Of a stretch of 64,000 bases of DNA, positions 49,143 through 61,244 are shown one piece after another. The DNA lies in NCBI RefSeq assembly GCF_014529535.1, contig NW_023503493.1:11998001-12062000 (forward strand), given 5' to 3'. A program made the translations under genes and the position numbers. The stretch's first letter is position 1. Every line of letters begins with the position of its first letter. The notes beneath the pieces were generated by a model. That model had not been told where the DNA came from and made no database searches. It saw only the letters and a program-made list of their open reading frames with translations. This DNA comes from Bradysia coprophila (lineage: Eukaryota; Arthropoda; Insecta; Diptera; Sciaridae).

Positions 49143-49452
49143 CGAATATGCAAATCGTTGTACTTAGTTTGCAGAGCATCAATTCGAATATCGACGAAAT
49201 AAATTTGCTCGATTGAATGCTGCACACAGTCCCGCAACGAAGCTAATATAATTTTGAATTTTTTCAATCAACCAAAAACTAAATTGGCTGAATCGTGTTT
49301 ACAAAAACAAAATAATAATAAGAATGACATAAACGCTATATATGCTGTATTAGTAGAGTGAGTCGAATGATTGGACTTACTCACTCCTCTGTGGAATCGG
49401 TGTATCAATAGTTCAATGATAATTTTTTTCTTTACCAACCGTACCATGCCCT

Positions 49453-49659
49453 ATGGGTGTCAATATTAATGACTTGTCAGAATGTTTCGTTCGAAGGATC
49501 AATCCTACTGTACACAAATCGTTCTCTACTAAGTTCGATGAAGTAATCACTCGAAAAACATTTCTGTCTGATCAACTCATATGTGACATTAGCAGTTCTT
49601 TATCAGAACCTTGGGCGTTGCTGCACGATGTATTAGACGACACTAACGACAGTGGCTAA
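49453..49659 (+). CDS. Possible 68-residue small protein
   Basis: An ATG-started frame in the 850 bp gap between two divergent genes encodes 68 residues with an acidic, ordered-looking C-terminus (LHDVLDDTNDSG). Composition is balanced rather than low-complexity, which sets it apart from most open frames outside genes here. There is no recognised domain, no poly(A) signal close by and no splice evidence. It may be a small gene, a 3' exon of an undetected gene or chance. Confidence 0.25.
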   Translation: MGVNINDLSECFVRRINPTVHKSFSTKFDEVITRKTFLSDQLICDISSSLSEPWALLHDVLDDTNDSG

Positions 49660-49991
49660 TACCTAGGTTCTGAGAGAACGTAAAACGTTTGATACTTCTA
49701 AGAAGTTCTATACAAATGTACAGGCAAAACCGAATCACTAACAAAAACGTCATATGATCGGGTGAATTAATGGAACTGATGGAATTTTTTTTACAGCAGT
49801 TCAGGTGGTTCTTGCAGTCATCTACTACAAAAATTGACAGTTCTTTTGTGACACATTTTCCATTTTATTTGTTTCTGATATTTATTGCTGTGAAGCCAAA
49901 CAAAAGTATTGTTAACGAAATTCAGTGAAAATTGGACCGAATTTCATCGTGTACACAATCCGGTCGATCAGCTCGTAATCAAACAGCAACA

Positions 49992-50546
49992 ATGGAAGCC
50001 CTTGACGCCATCGAAAGACGACTCGACAGTTTAAGCAGAGCCTTAGGTCCACTCCCAAATGAAAATTCGGAAAATCTGACCGATTCTTTGCTATCTGCTA
50101 ATACATTGCTGTCCAGTGCAATCAATGATCGACAAAAAATTGTCGACATCGTGCAGCGATCCAACGAATTGGAACACTATCTGGATCCGACATTTTTGGA
50201 AGCGAAACAGGACCTCAAAGCCAAAGAAGTGTATGTGCACACTGTTGCTCCGGAGCTGGCAGCCAATTTCGAAACGCTCGAAAAAATCAAGGAACTGGAA
50301 CCGACTCTGGGTGCGGAATATTTTCGCAGCATTCCGGATGTTACCGACAAGTTAAAGGGACTAAACAACGATGCCGTGGAATTGTGTCAGCGCAACGAAT
50401 TACTGGAAGAGACATTGACCATAGCCATGCAACGTTACGATGAAATTCAGTCCGGGCTAAAAAATTCACTGAAAGCGATGAACGATCGGCTGGATCATCT
50501 CGAAGACAGAATGAAGAATATCTCGAAGGGGGACAGGGACGCGTAA
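49992..50546 (+). CDS. Dynactin subunit 3 (p24)
   Basis: Smallest shoulder subunit of dynactin, which binds p150Glued and dynamitin in the dynein activator complex. A single exon of 184 residues, the usual size (186 in human). It starts MEALDAIERRLDSLSRALG and is mostly coiled coil: the N-terminal helix, then LEHYLDPTFLEAKQDLK, which corresponds to the family's IKYLDPEY region, then long heptads to the C-terminus. The ATG at 49992 has a good AACAACAATGG context; the frame is open upstream but has no earlier ATG. AATAAA lies 64 bp after the stop. The gene converges on GAR1, with 126 bp between stop codons. The subunit assignment rests on pattern and length, since this family diverges fast. Confidence 0.8.
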   Translation: MEALDAIERRLDSLSRALGPLPNENSENLTDSLLSANTLLSSAINDRQKIVDIVQRSNELEHYLDPTFLEAKQDLKAKEVYVHTVAPELAANFETLEKIKELEPTLGAEYFRSIPDVTDKLKGLNNDAVELCQRNELLEETLTIAMQRYDEIQSGLKNSLKAMNDRLDHLEDRMKNISKGDRDA

Positions 50547-50610
50547 AGGTGCAATTTATAGTATGTTTAATCGAATCACCTAATTTAATTATTTTCCTCT
50601 CTTTGAAATT

Positions 50611-50616
50611 AATAAA
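50611..50616 (+). promoter_or_regulatory. Poly(A) signal AATAAA of the dynactin gene
   Basis: Canonical hexamer between the convergent dynactin and GAR1 stop codons. Confidence 0.65.
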
Positions 50617-50672
50617 AGTCTTGCTTAAAAATTTAAGTTTTTCTTTAATTAAAATGTGGAAAATGTATAATT

Positions 50673-53043
50673 TCACCATCGTGCACCACCTCCACGACCT
50701 CCACCGCCTCGTCCGCCGCCGCCACCACGACCACCACCACCTCCTCTTCCTCTGAATCCTCCACCACCACCGCCGCCACCAAATCCTCCTCTGCCACCTC
50801 CACGTCCTCCTGATAAAAATTACACGATCAATTATATTGTTCAATTTTAAATTTTCGTTTAAGTGGATCAAATGTTAAAAGTTCTGTTATTCGAAATGAC
50901 ATCGTTGGAATTCTCGCAATGCAAAGGCAAAAAAAAATCACTGAAAAAACTAGCTTATCGCGCCAACGAACACAAAGAACGACTCGTTGGATGTAGGAAT
51001 GTTCCGAGTGCAATTCAATTCAATTTTTATTATTCTCAGAACAAAAAGGAATTAAATCCTTATACAAATGTCCTGTCGGACAGTTACTGTTATTGACAGT
51101 GACGACATAAAAAAACGTTGAGCTATCATAGTCGCTGTCGTATACAGAAAAACGTTTGTTTAAACTAATGAAGTAAAAGATTTGAAATCACACGTTAGCC
51201 AATAAGCACGATAAGCTTACCTTTTCAGTAAGGTTAAGAATCAGGCGAAAGAAAACCCAACAAACAAATCTTTCAACAAAAACTTTGACTCTGAGAGCCT
51301 TTCCCGTTTCGATTTTGATTTCCCTTCGTGATTCGTGTGCAGTGCACACTGTGCACTTCGTTAATTAGTTTGGATGAACTGGACTTTTAACCTGAGCACC
51401 AATCAATCGTAACAGACAAGCAAGAGTTTAAAAAGTTGGTTCGAGATTATTGTCAGAAAGTTACATGAAATATCAAATTCCGCCACTCGATTCGGTAAGG
51501 TGGAATCCTTGTGTTATGGAGATGTGTTCGATTTATTCCGATTCATTCACAAAAACACCACAAATCAATGAACTCATTCGAAATTCGATCAACTGATTAG
51601 GATCAGAAATCTTGATATCGGGTAAAAGTGGTATTATGTGCTCCAGCGAGTAGGCAAAGGATGGTTGTGATTCTTTAATGCTACGTCGAATCAGGTCATC
51701 GTCAATATGTTTAGACCTCGGTCTTCCGAAAATCTCTATTACTCAATGTGCTTGCAGACGAGATTTTCTGACCGATTCTAAAGTTCATTGGAAGCATTAA
51801 ATTTCAGATTAGGTGGTCAGAAGGCAGATGACATTGATGGAATTGTTTCCAACCCTCTTCTTTTTGACTGACAATCCCACTCGGTTTGCCCTGCGTTACA
51901 ATAACTTTTTAGAATCCGCGAAACATTCTCTCCGCGAAAGTTTTAACGATAAAATCATAGTTATTCATACCTGCTCCACCACGTCCACCGAAACTGCCTC
52001 CTCTTCCTCCACGACCACCAAATCCACCTCTGCCGCCAGCACCACCAGCTCCTTTCTTTCGTGGACCTTTTGGTTGTGCAGGCTTCGGTAAGAACCTACT
52101 CAACGGTAAAAGTTTGCCAGGATCGATAAACAACTGAAAAGTGGCAACAAAATTAGAAAATTCGATGCAGGAGACTTAACAGATGGCTAGATGTTTCAAG
52201 ATTGAAAGCATACCTTCTGTAGCTGTGTAAAACTACCGGCCTTCATATTTTCGCTCAATTTTATCGTTACGAAATAGTCTCGTAAGGTTCCAAAAATTTC
52301 GTCAATCTTGCCGATCTGCTCTTTATTTTCCAAATAAATCGGTGCGTTGAAGTACGGAACGTCTTCGATTTGCACTTTGCATACCAGATCACCTTCGCAC
52401 GGATATTCGTAATGGCCCAATGGTATCACCCGTTCTGGTGGTCCAGTGTCGAAACGTCTTCCGCCGCCACCGAAACCACCGCCACCACCTCTATTACCTC
52501 CGCCACCTCGACCACCTGGAAATAGATGATGAATTCATCAAATAAAGTTCCACAAAGGTGAGGATTTCTCATAAGATTTTACGCATGCATCGATGAGTAG
52601 CAATTGTGTGTGCTTTTATATCGTATTTCAAACTGAAATGTTATCATTGACGTCTTGCAAGTATTGTTATTGTTTTTGGCCTTGTTTGTCTTGCCAACGT
52701 AAATTTGGTATATTATTGAAATGTGCAAACATTCCCTTCATTCAAGGCATCAGTAATATCTTGATACAGTTCCTTCAACTGACCAAACCATTGAACAAAC
52801 AATGACTAAAAACTCTCAATTGAACGTAGCTATTGATCAAATAACACAAGACATTTGACAAATTAGCTCATTAATTGGGAGGAAATACTTTGTATTCGTA
52901 GCACAGAACGATGCAAATGTTTTTCTGTTAACACAATCATTACCATTCATCAATTTATTCCGAAAACAAGCATTTTGTTACTTACGTCCACCACCACCGC
53001 CGAATCCACGTCCTGCGCCACCACCTCGACCGCGAAAACTCAT
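50673..53043 (-). CDS. H/ACA ribonucleoprotein subunit GAR1
   Basis: A core protein of H/ACA snoRNPs in the nucleolus and Cajal bodies, needed for rRNA pseudouridylation and part of telomerase RNPs where these exist. Four exons join in phase to 219 residues: 52986-53043, 52214-52515, 51971-52133 and 50673-50809. The middle (about 50-150) is the Gar1 core: [16 protein letters not shown], then [20 protein letters not shown], then SRFLPKP. Both ends are RGG boxes (starting [19 protein letters not shown] and ending GGGARW), typical for methylated RNA-binding tails. Introns are 470, 80 and 1,161 bp. No frame break is seen despite the low-complexity tails. Confidence 0.95.
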
Positions 53044-53819
53044 CTTGGAATTGTTGTGGAATAGATTTACTTGCTTTTTAGCGAATCACTGTTTAATCGC
53101 CGTAAACTTAACGTAAAATGAATGATCCGAAATTAAAGAAGTGCTCCAAGAGGCGAAGCTATCAAAATCAGTTTTTTGAGGTTACACATTGACGTTTGTT
53201 TACACGTGCAGTAAAATGAAAGCGTTTCATGTTACTGTCAACAGGCAATAAGTGTTTAGTGTTAAATTCGGATTAAATTTCAAGCGCCAACTTTGAAAAT
53301 CAAGTAGACGGTGCGGGACTAAATGTGAACTACGATTGGCTTTGAATTATTTTTCATTGCAAAGATGAGTATACACAGTTCGTGAAAGATGCATGCAAAA
53401 TCGACCGATGAACATCAGATTTACACCGAGTTTACAGAATATTTGATAGATAACTCTAACTCACACATTTCATATTCATATTTTGCATGAGTTTCATTTT
53501 TCACGATCTCTGTACTATCCTTTAAATGCTATTGAAAAATGAGTGTTTTTAATTAGAAAAATTTGCATCTTTTCCGTATTGCTGAAGATGAGTACACAGT
53601 TCTTGAAGAATTATTGAAAAATGTTAACATAAAATGTATGAGCTGTTTGTCAAATATACTTTTCATGGATGATTTAAGCCTGACGTTCATTTTTTAGATA
53701 TATTTCATGCATTAGTCTTGCGAACTGTGCTTTAATTCGCAGGCATCTACTGATTTAGATAGCAGTGTAAAAGTAACATGTATGCAAAAAATCTGAAATA
53801 TGGCAAACCCGCAATTTTA

Positions 53820-54080
53820 TAGGCTTGTTCCAAAAGTAACTGTAAACTCGAATTTTCAATAGCCGATCGAACAAGATTTCTACCACAGAGATAGGTTTGT
53901 TCCGAGGTCATTTCGAAATGTCAAATTTCATCCACACCTCAACTTTCAGGTTGACGAAAATTGCAACGAAAAATTTGCAAAGAAATTTGTTGACGTTTAG
54001 GTTATGTTCATCTCTGAGGAAGAAATCGTCGTCGTTCGTGTTGTCAAAGTTCGGGTTTACAGTTATTTGGAACAAACCTA
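53820..54080. mobile_element. 261 bp MITE flanked by TA
   Basis: TAGGCTTGTTCCAAAAGTAA at the left is mirrored by TTTGGAACAAACCTA at the right, with TA on either side, as for Tc1/mariner insertions. An extra TAGGTTTGTTCCGAGG near 53893 repeats the tip internally. Open frames inside (53897-54094 and 53908-54138) are shadows with no transposase motif. Confidence 0.7.
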
Positions 54081-54592
54081 TAGATGAAACTTGACAGTAA
54101 TTTGTCAATTCGTATTGCCTTGGAACAATCCATAACAAAAATTATGCATCTGCTAGATTTACATCGTTATCCTCTAATGGATCAGCAAGTCCAAGCCTCA
54201 GAGAGATGATAATTACAGCCTAATATAGCCTATAAATACTGTTATGATTAGAGCTTGAGTTCTGCAGACCGGTTATATTAATAATAACCTTCCAAGAACT
54301 TGGCAGAATTATTTTATTTATAAATAATGTAAAATACGGTTAAATAATATATCAACAATGTCAATAATAACTTGTGTTGTTCATTGCATATTTTCATACA
54401 AATTTTTGACGTAAATCCCAAAGCAAGTTAAGATTATTTTTCATAACAGTCAATACCCTGGAGCGAAGCGAAGAATGGACAGACAATCATTTTTTTGCTT
54501 CAACACAGTAAATCAGCGAATGTTTGTATGAAAATTATGCTTCGCTTGAGAGGTGTATACTCAGCTTGTCTAGTGCTGATATGATTAAATAT

Positions 54593-54730
54593 ATGCTGAA
54601 AATAGACGAAGCAGTGAGAATCTGTTTCGATTAAATTTTTAATTGTTTTAATTTCGTCAAGCGTCAAAAGTGACATCAGAACAATGAAAAATTTGAAACG
54701 GATTCTCGATGCTTCGTCTGTTTTCAGCAT
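54593..54730. repeat. 138 bp inverted repeat
   Basis: ATGCTGAAAATAGACGAAGC and a near-exact inverse form arms of about 44 bp. The left arm reads GTGAGAATCTGTTTCGA where the right (inverted) has ATCGAGAATCCGTTTCAA. Probably a MITE; no clear target site. Confidence 0.7.
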
Positions 54731-57264
54731 TAAGTGCAAAGAAAGTGTGAACCCTCTAAGTTCATATTGATTATGTGTATCTACCGTTCACGTATGTGAA
54801 AAAAATGATCGTGTGATGAACTTCTATGGCACGCATTTTCGCATCAAGTTCGACCAATTTACTATACGCCGATACCGAAAAGCAATGAATGTATATTTAT
54901 AAATGAAAACTTTGAAAACTTTCGGATACGGATATACTTAACATAACGAACACAGTGTACTGTACATCCATTAAAACAGATAGATAATTCGTTCATATAG
55001 CAGACTATAGTACACTTTTCGTTTCGTTTACTGAATGAAGGCATTACATCGTCAATCAAAGTATATACACACAACGTACAATAGTTATCATATCGTATGT
55101 AGATTCGTGCGCCGGTATCAAGAATCGAATTTCTTTTGTTATAAACGTCAAATTTGACAGAATAACAAAAGAATTTCAATTCAACACGTATATCGCTGTG
55201 TGTAGGACCAGTAAGAACTAATAAAAATCATGCAACGTGATTTTAGAAAGACGAAATTCTTAAAGCGGTTACGTTGGGCTAGCTAAGATTAACTGTAAAG
55301 AGACTCTGCTTCCACTGAACTTAAAAAAAGATCTAGTTGTTAAACACTGCAACACTTTTACCAAATTAGATACTAAACAGCCTCAATACTAGCAGCGGCA
55401 CACGTCTACTGAGTTTGAACTACGAGTTCTGCTGCTTCAATGCGTACATATGCGTATCAGAAAGCAGGGAAGAATTTGCCTTCACCGTGTGATATTCGCA
55501 TTCATATCGCTCGGCGCACACATCTTTTCTCATCGGTTCTATTGGATATTATCGTCAATGAAAAGTTGCAATATCCAAAACAAACTTCTTATCCTCACGC
55601 AACCGTTTTTTATTTTCGCCATTTCTATACACATAAAACTTATCCGTTGCTTGGGTATTTTATTTTGTTTTGAAAAATTGGAAAATTCAAACGAATCCAG
55701 TCAGTTCAGGAATGTGTGCACGATTAAACACAATATTTTTTTAGTTTTGATTTAGTGGCAAAATAGTGAGCCCTTAAAAAACATTCAATAGTGAGCCAAT
55801 CAGTGAAAATCTAAAGTAATCTAAGGCGTCTAAGGCGTTCGGGAAGTAGGATGTAGGATATACGTGTGAAGAAAGTAAAAGAATTGTGTTTGGTGGAACA
55901 TGAAGCTATTTTGATCACTATAAATGAATGCCGATTGTATCAATAATCATCATTCAATAAATTCCATTTCCATTTGTTCAACTTCTTTGACCCCAATTCT
56001 GAACGGAATAATCGCGATTGAATGGATCATTTAACAATAATGCCATTATTTGAACAGAGAAATTAGTTTTCGGGAAATTATATGGGAATGATAATGGGAT
56101 TATCGTAAATTAATATCGTAAATTGTAAAATGACGATGAGTTTACAGCGAAATACAAAACAATAAAAGAGGAGCGTTAATTAGGGCACAAGACAATTTAT
56201 TCCATTCATCATCGTGTATTGTCATTCTTATTATTCCGAAAACTCTAGCATAATTTTCGTATTGAACATGAAATTATGGAAGAAACACCCTGAATGAACA
56301 CAAACATTTCGATAACAACCGTAGAAATTGATTAAACAGATCAATACAATTTAAGAGTTATTTTAAAATTATGAGAACGCTGAAATGTTATAGACATTGC
56401 AATGCATATTGTTGGCTGTGTTTTTGGAATTGCCTTACATTTTTGTGTCAGTCCGTTGTGGTTGGATACACTGAAAGAATTCGATTGTTAGAAATTCACG
56501 ATATAAATATGCAATGAAGCAATCAACATTCACATATAATTGCAGATAGTATTTTGCCTTTTCCGCACTAGTGCCTTAAGGGAGTTTCCTACACTAGTGC
56601 GTAAAAATGTTAATGGGCAGACGGGCAAAGAACGTCAGATTCTTTTACATAATTGGTACGATTGGTACCCTGAACTGAAAATCTTACTATTTAATTTCGT
56701 TTATTGTTTTGTCTAAACTGTTCTTGCTGCCCTATCTCTACTGACGTTTTAAACAGCTAGAGGTCGAATGGCTAATATTTCAGACCGTGTGATATAATAT
56801 ACTACTTATGCAACTCAGCATCATAATGTTTAGATGCCTCTGTTGCATAAATCGTTCTATGTATAATTAAGCTCTAGATATGACACAATCCAGCAGGCCT
56901 GAGAACTTGGCACTCAATGTCATAAATAAACATTTCGAACACGATATGTTCCGACAAATACCAGCTGCGCTATGACTAACATACTTCTGTAAAGCAGAAT
57001 TCTAATTTTAAGTGAACAAAGTAGATGAACAAATGAACCAAAATAGTTATTTATGCCACCGAATGATAATTGCTTTTTTAGGCACTAGATGTGCAGAAGT
57101 GTACCAGTGTGACAATACACATTGATTTGCTAATATGCATGAAATGGTGCAGTAGATGTGAACGACTTTTGAAATAAAATACATTTTTAACCCTCTCAGT
57201 GTCCATGTTCGCAGCATTATGTAAGTAAGAATGTGAACGAAATGTTAAATTAAAGTGACAAGAC

Positions 57265-58129
57265 ATGGAACACGACGATAGAAGTTCAACGGCATCCACT
57301 GTTAGCGGTATCTATCGCAACATATTGCAGGTACGTTGGTTTATTGATGGAGATGATTCCATTTTTATTAGGATAGTATGTAGCCGGAATATGAAGAAGC
57401 GGGCAACGAAAATAAAACGTCTTCAGGCTAGGTACTTTACAGCACTGAAGTTAAAGCTATAACACATTACCAGGCTGGACACGCTTTTGTTAAATAACCA
57501 GAACGAATGGTTCATACTAAATTTTAGTTTAAATGAACTGAACTAAACTTAAGTTCTGTTCACCTCATGTCATCACATTCAGGGCCGTACTGGCTATTGG
57601 GCGATCTATACAAAAAATTTCGAAAGGTTCGTGAAAATTTAAACTTTGAAACAAAAATTCCACCGGGAGCGTTAGGTATGACCAGTCAGTTCATGATTTG
57701 ACTCGACTCTGACTATTCACATTAAACACACAAATGTTAAGTGTTGTGAACCATTAAAAACGATGATAATGAAGACAGTTGACTAAATACATCTAATACA
57801 AACCACTGCAACAAGAACATCTTTTCAATAATAATTTTCTACTTTAAAAAAATTTCAGAGTCCCGCACCAATCTGCATGTTCTATTTTGCTCATCCATTC
57901 GGTATAACAACACCGCCAAGGAGAGTACAAAATAAAACAGAAAATTACCGACAAAAAACTGTAAGCAAAGACAGTTACGTACAGCTCAAATCGACCAAAA
58001 CACGTGAGAAACATTACCTTCAAAACTATGACGAACATCGCATTGCCTCATATACTGCTTGGCCACGAGACACATGGCGCAGAGACTACGTTTTACCACC
58101 GTTGGTACAGTTGTTGGCTGTACAGAAGG
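57265..58129 (+). CDS. Unrecognised gene, first two coding exons
   Basis: Exon 1 (57265-57330, MEHDDRSSTASTVSGIY..) ends at a GTACGT donor. Exon 2 (57859-58129) starts after TTTCAG and ends at GTGAGT with a split codon. The phases agree and give 112 residues with no stop, so a third exon must follow in the remaining 5.9 kb or beyond the window. The N-terminus is serine-rich and acidic, the middle basic (TPPRRVQNKTENYRQK). Near the end, HRIASYTAWP followed by LLAVQKG has the R..x(6)..WP spacing seen at the start of BIR domains, but the zinc ligands would have to lie in unseen exons. That similarity is weak and may be chance. No other family comes to mind. Confidence 0.6.
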
Positions 58130-58217
58130 GTGAGTTTTGGAGATTATTTAACGTATTATTGATTGAATTGGATGGGTGTGGAAGGCAATTATGTCTACAT
58201 GATGTTAGCCTTTGTAA

Positions 58218-59982
58218 TAGAGAACTTTAGCAAATCACACAATAATGACAAAACCAATAATTTCCAACAATAACGAAAACGATATTGACACGGAAAAATT
58301 TTATCATTGTGAATGAGGCGGGATGGGTAAATATGTTCACAAATCATGGTGTGTTATGTGGTGGCAGAATTCAAACTTCTTACACAGAGGTACTACACAA
58401 GTCACACAGAGGATATAAGCGTTTCATGTGAAAATGATAAATTTAATATGAATCTCTCGATAGACCAGCGTTGACAATAAGTGAATTTCGAATTTTTATG
58501 AATAAATTCTAGTTTTAGTCTTCACAAGTTGTCAAGGATTTACTTTGAATTAGCACTTCCAACTTGGGAGAACTTATATATGTAAAATTGAATCCTTGTG
58601 AAATAAAATCGCCTATCGGTTTAATCAATGGGAATTTTTGGAAAAAAAAGAAAGACAAACTAGAGGAAATCGGGAGAGAAGTGAAATATAAGCGTGACGC
58701 ATTGCCACAGTATAATATAGAAAATATAAGGCAGGCACAGTCGATTTTATCAGCACCAGTCTTCAGTTTAAGAACGTGTGCTGAGAAAATCACTTTCCTG
58801 TTGAGGTAGAAACAACGATTTATGCACAGGACAACTGAAATAGACAAACGCCCAAATGAATCAAGACTCGAACTTATGCTCCAGTAGATCCAGTAATCCA
58901 GTATAGTCCAGCAATCCAGTATATTTGAGTATATTCGAGTAAATCCACTATATCGTGTATAAATGTGTTGACAGAATCGTCAGATCATTGTTTGTTTATT
59001 TAATTTAGAATTTTTGTCTACAATGTGTGTCTCTGAACATACATACTTTTATTGAAATCTGTAGACTAGAATATTCTGAAGCTAGTGGAAATGAGATGGA
59101 AAAATTAGCTTGCCTTTTGACGACGCAATTTAGAGAACAAGTTGTGCTGTGGTGACCATAACCTCACAAACAGCACGTGGAGCACATGCTCACCCGAAAC
59201 ACATTTTGAAATTCATTCCCTGCTTTTCAGAAAAAAAAATCGGGTAACTCCCTCTACCATCCAAATCACGTTGTAGAAAAAAATTCTAAATTTTGTCAGT
59301 TGACTCAAAATTTCTAGTTGTAAGACAATTATTATTGAGAGTCAAAAATTGCGCAACCAATCAGAGGATGCGATTTTATATTTGTCTCAAAAGTGTCAAA
59401 AGTTCACACAGATTTTGAAAATTTTTGTTGAACATTTTTTCCAACATCTATCAATGAATCTAATCAAACTAGGCATGCCCCGAGGGTACTCGAACTCAGC
59501 TTTCTAATGAGCCCACTCTCACCTGGAGCGATCGTTCATAGTCGCCAAAAAATCAGGTTGAAAAACACCCTTTTTCCATCTTCGGATATCTTCATCCAAG
59601 AACTCGAGACTGTCTGATGCCTGTTTTGAGGTCTACTGGCAAAGGCCTTTTAAACCATGTGTATATTCATCCCAGACGAAATAATAGCACTTTTTCACTG
59701 CTATTATTTCACCTAGGTAGATAAATATTTTAAAGCTGAATATCTGCTTTTAAGAAAGTTGTCCGGTGCACAAATTATATTTTTCTACTTCAATTTAATT
59801 TCTGTTAAAGTACTTCAGAAGTATTTTGAATTCTGCCACCACATAACACACCATGATTTGTGAACACATTTACCCATCTCGCCCCATTCACAATGATAAA
59901 ATTTTTCCGTGTCAATATCGTTTTCGTTATTGTTGGAAATTATTGGTTTTGTCATTATTGTGTTAGCAAATCAAGTTCTCTA
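58218..59982. mobile_element. Inverted-repeat element with 158 bp arms
   Basis: Arms 58218-58375 and 59825-59982 are inverted copies of each other, equal in length and more than 90 percent identical by eye. They open TAGAGAACTT and run inward to GTGGTGGCAGAATTCAAA. The 1.45 kb between them holds an 81-codon frame (58564-58809) with a charged, protein-like composition but no transposase signature. It may be a foldback-type or long-TIR non-autonomous transposon, or an inverted duplication. No clean target-site duplication was found. Confidence 0.7.
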
Positions 59983-60390
59983 ATATAATAGTTGCAGTAG
60001 ACAGCAATTTATGCGCAGTTCTATGTTGTTAGAAAAAACACGTGGATTGTCTGTTTTTGTCTGAAAATGTCAGTAGCAGTTATATCTTAACTGAATCTTT
60101 CCTATAAATTTATATTTTTTGAACTTATACAGTCATTAACGTTCGAAATTGGTTTGATTTCGGTATATTAAGCTTATCCTTCTGTCGCATCTTTTGACAG
60201 CTTTTAACGTTTTAGTCCGTTTTCTCCACCAGCAGCAAAAACCCTATCCAAACAAAAAGAAACTATAATTAAAAAAATTACGAAATAGATCATAGAAACT
60301 ACGAAAAGAAAAATAATTTTTAATTTCAATCCAAGTATTAACTGTACAGAATGCTCACAAAACCATTTTGGTGTTTATAGTTGTCCGACT

Positions 60391-61244
60391 ATTAAGAGTC
60401 GAGAAAAACAGTTATTTTAGCTCGTTTGTATTAAGAGTCGAAAAAAAACGGTTATTTTAGCTCGTTTGTATTAAGAGTCGAAAAAAACGGTTATTTTAGC
60501 TCGTTTGTACTAAGAGTCGAAAAAAACGGTTATTTTAGCTCGTTTGTATTAAGAGTCGAAAAAAACGGTTATTTTAGCTCGTTTGTACTAAGAGTCGAAA
60601 AAAACGGTTATTTTTGCTCGTTTGTATTAAGAGTCGAAAAAACGGTTATTTTAGCTCGTTTGTATTAAGAGTCGAAAAAACGGTTATTTTAGCTCGTTTG
60701 TATTAAGAGTCGAAAAAAACAGTTATTTTAGCTCGTTTGTATTAAGAGTCGAAAAAAACGGTTATTTTAGCTCGTTTGTACTAAGAGTCGAAAAAAACGG
60801 TTATTTTAGCTCGTTTGTATTAAGAGTCGAAAAAAACGGTTATTTTAGCTCGTTTGTATTAAGAGTCGAAAAAACGGTTATTTTAGCTCGTTTGTATTAA
60901 GAGTCGAAAAAAACGGTTATTTTAGCTCGTTTGTATTAAGAGTCGAAAAAAAATGGTTATTTTAGCTCGTTTGTATTAAGAGTCGAAAAAAACGGTTATT
61001 TTAGCTCGTTTGTACTAAGAGTCGAAAAAAAACGGTTATTTTAGCTCGTTTGTATTAAGAGTCGAAAAAACGGTTATTTTAGCTCGTTTGTATTAAGAGT
61101 CGAAAAAACGGTTATTTTAGCTCGTTTGTATTAAGAGTCGAAAAAAACGGTTATTTTAGCTCGTTTGTACTAAGAGTCGAAAAAAACGGTTATTTTAGCT
61201 CGTTTGTATTAAGAGTCGAAAAAAACGGGTATTTTAGCTCGTTT
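60391..61244. repeat. Satellite array, 22 units of about 39 bp
   Basis: The unit reads TTAAGAGTCG, an A-run, CGGTTATTTTAGC, TCGTTTGTA. Twenty-two copies stand head to tail with almost no substitutions. Variation is limited to the A-run (6-8 bases), TATT versus TACT before AAGAGTCG (TACT in units 4, 6, 11, 17 and 21) and rare single changes. The first unit is slightly diverged and the last breaks off into CGTTTCGAAG. There are stops in the frames examined, so it is not coding. Confidence 0.97.

Larger units (their letters stand above)
53044..57264. other. Intergenic DNA between GAR1 and the 57 kb gene
   Basis: Includes the GAR1 promoter region, a TA-flanked MITE (53820-54080) and an inverted repeat (54593-54730). 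A GCACTAGTG..CACTAGTGC hairpin lies near 56566-56606. A word shared with 32.9 kb (ACTCAGCATCATAATATGC type) occurs at 56.81 kb. The longest open frames (55440-55755) are not recognised and lack splice support. Confidence 0.65.

Noticed and set aside
50341-50871. Long Arg/Trp-rich minus-strand frame over the dynactin 3' end and GAR1 last exon
   Set aside because: Out-of-frame reading of the GAR1 RGG tail; the spliced GAR1 frame ends at 50673.
55440-55755. Two overlapping hydrophobic frames
   Set aside because: Mutually overlapping in different frames, Phe/Ile-rich AT composition, no family resemblance.
58564-58809. 81-codon frame as a third exon of the 57 kb gene
   Set aside because: An in-frame stop lies just upstream and the only acceptor gives the wrong phase for exon 2; kept only as content of the inverted-repeat element.
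59465-59535. Possible tRNA-derived SINE (minus strand GAGTTCGAGTACCC resembling a B box)
   Set aside because: No matching A box at the right distance, no cloverleaf and no poly(A) or simple tail nearby.
60391-61244. Direct-repeat array considered as CRISPR
   Set aside because: Units are contiguous without unique spacers and the context is eukaryotic; it is a satellite.
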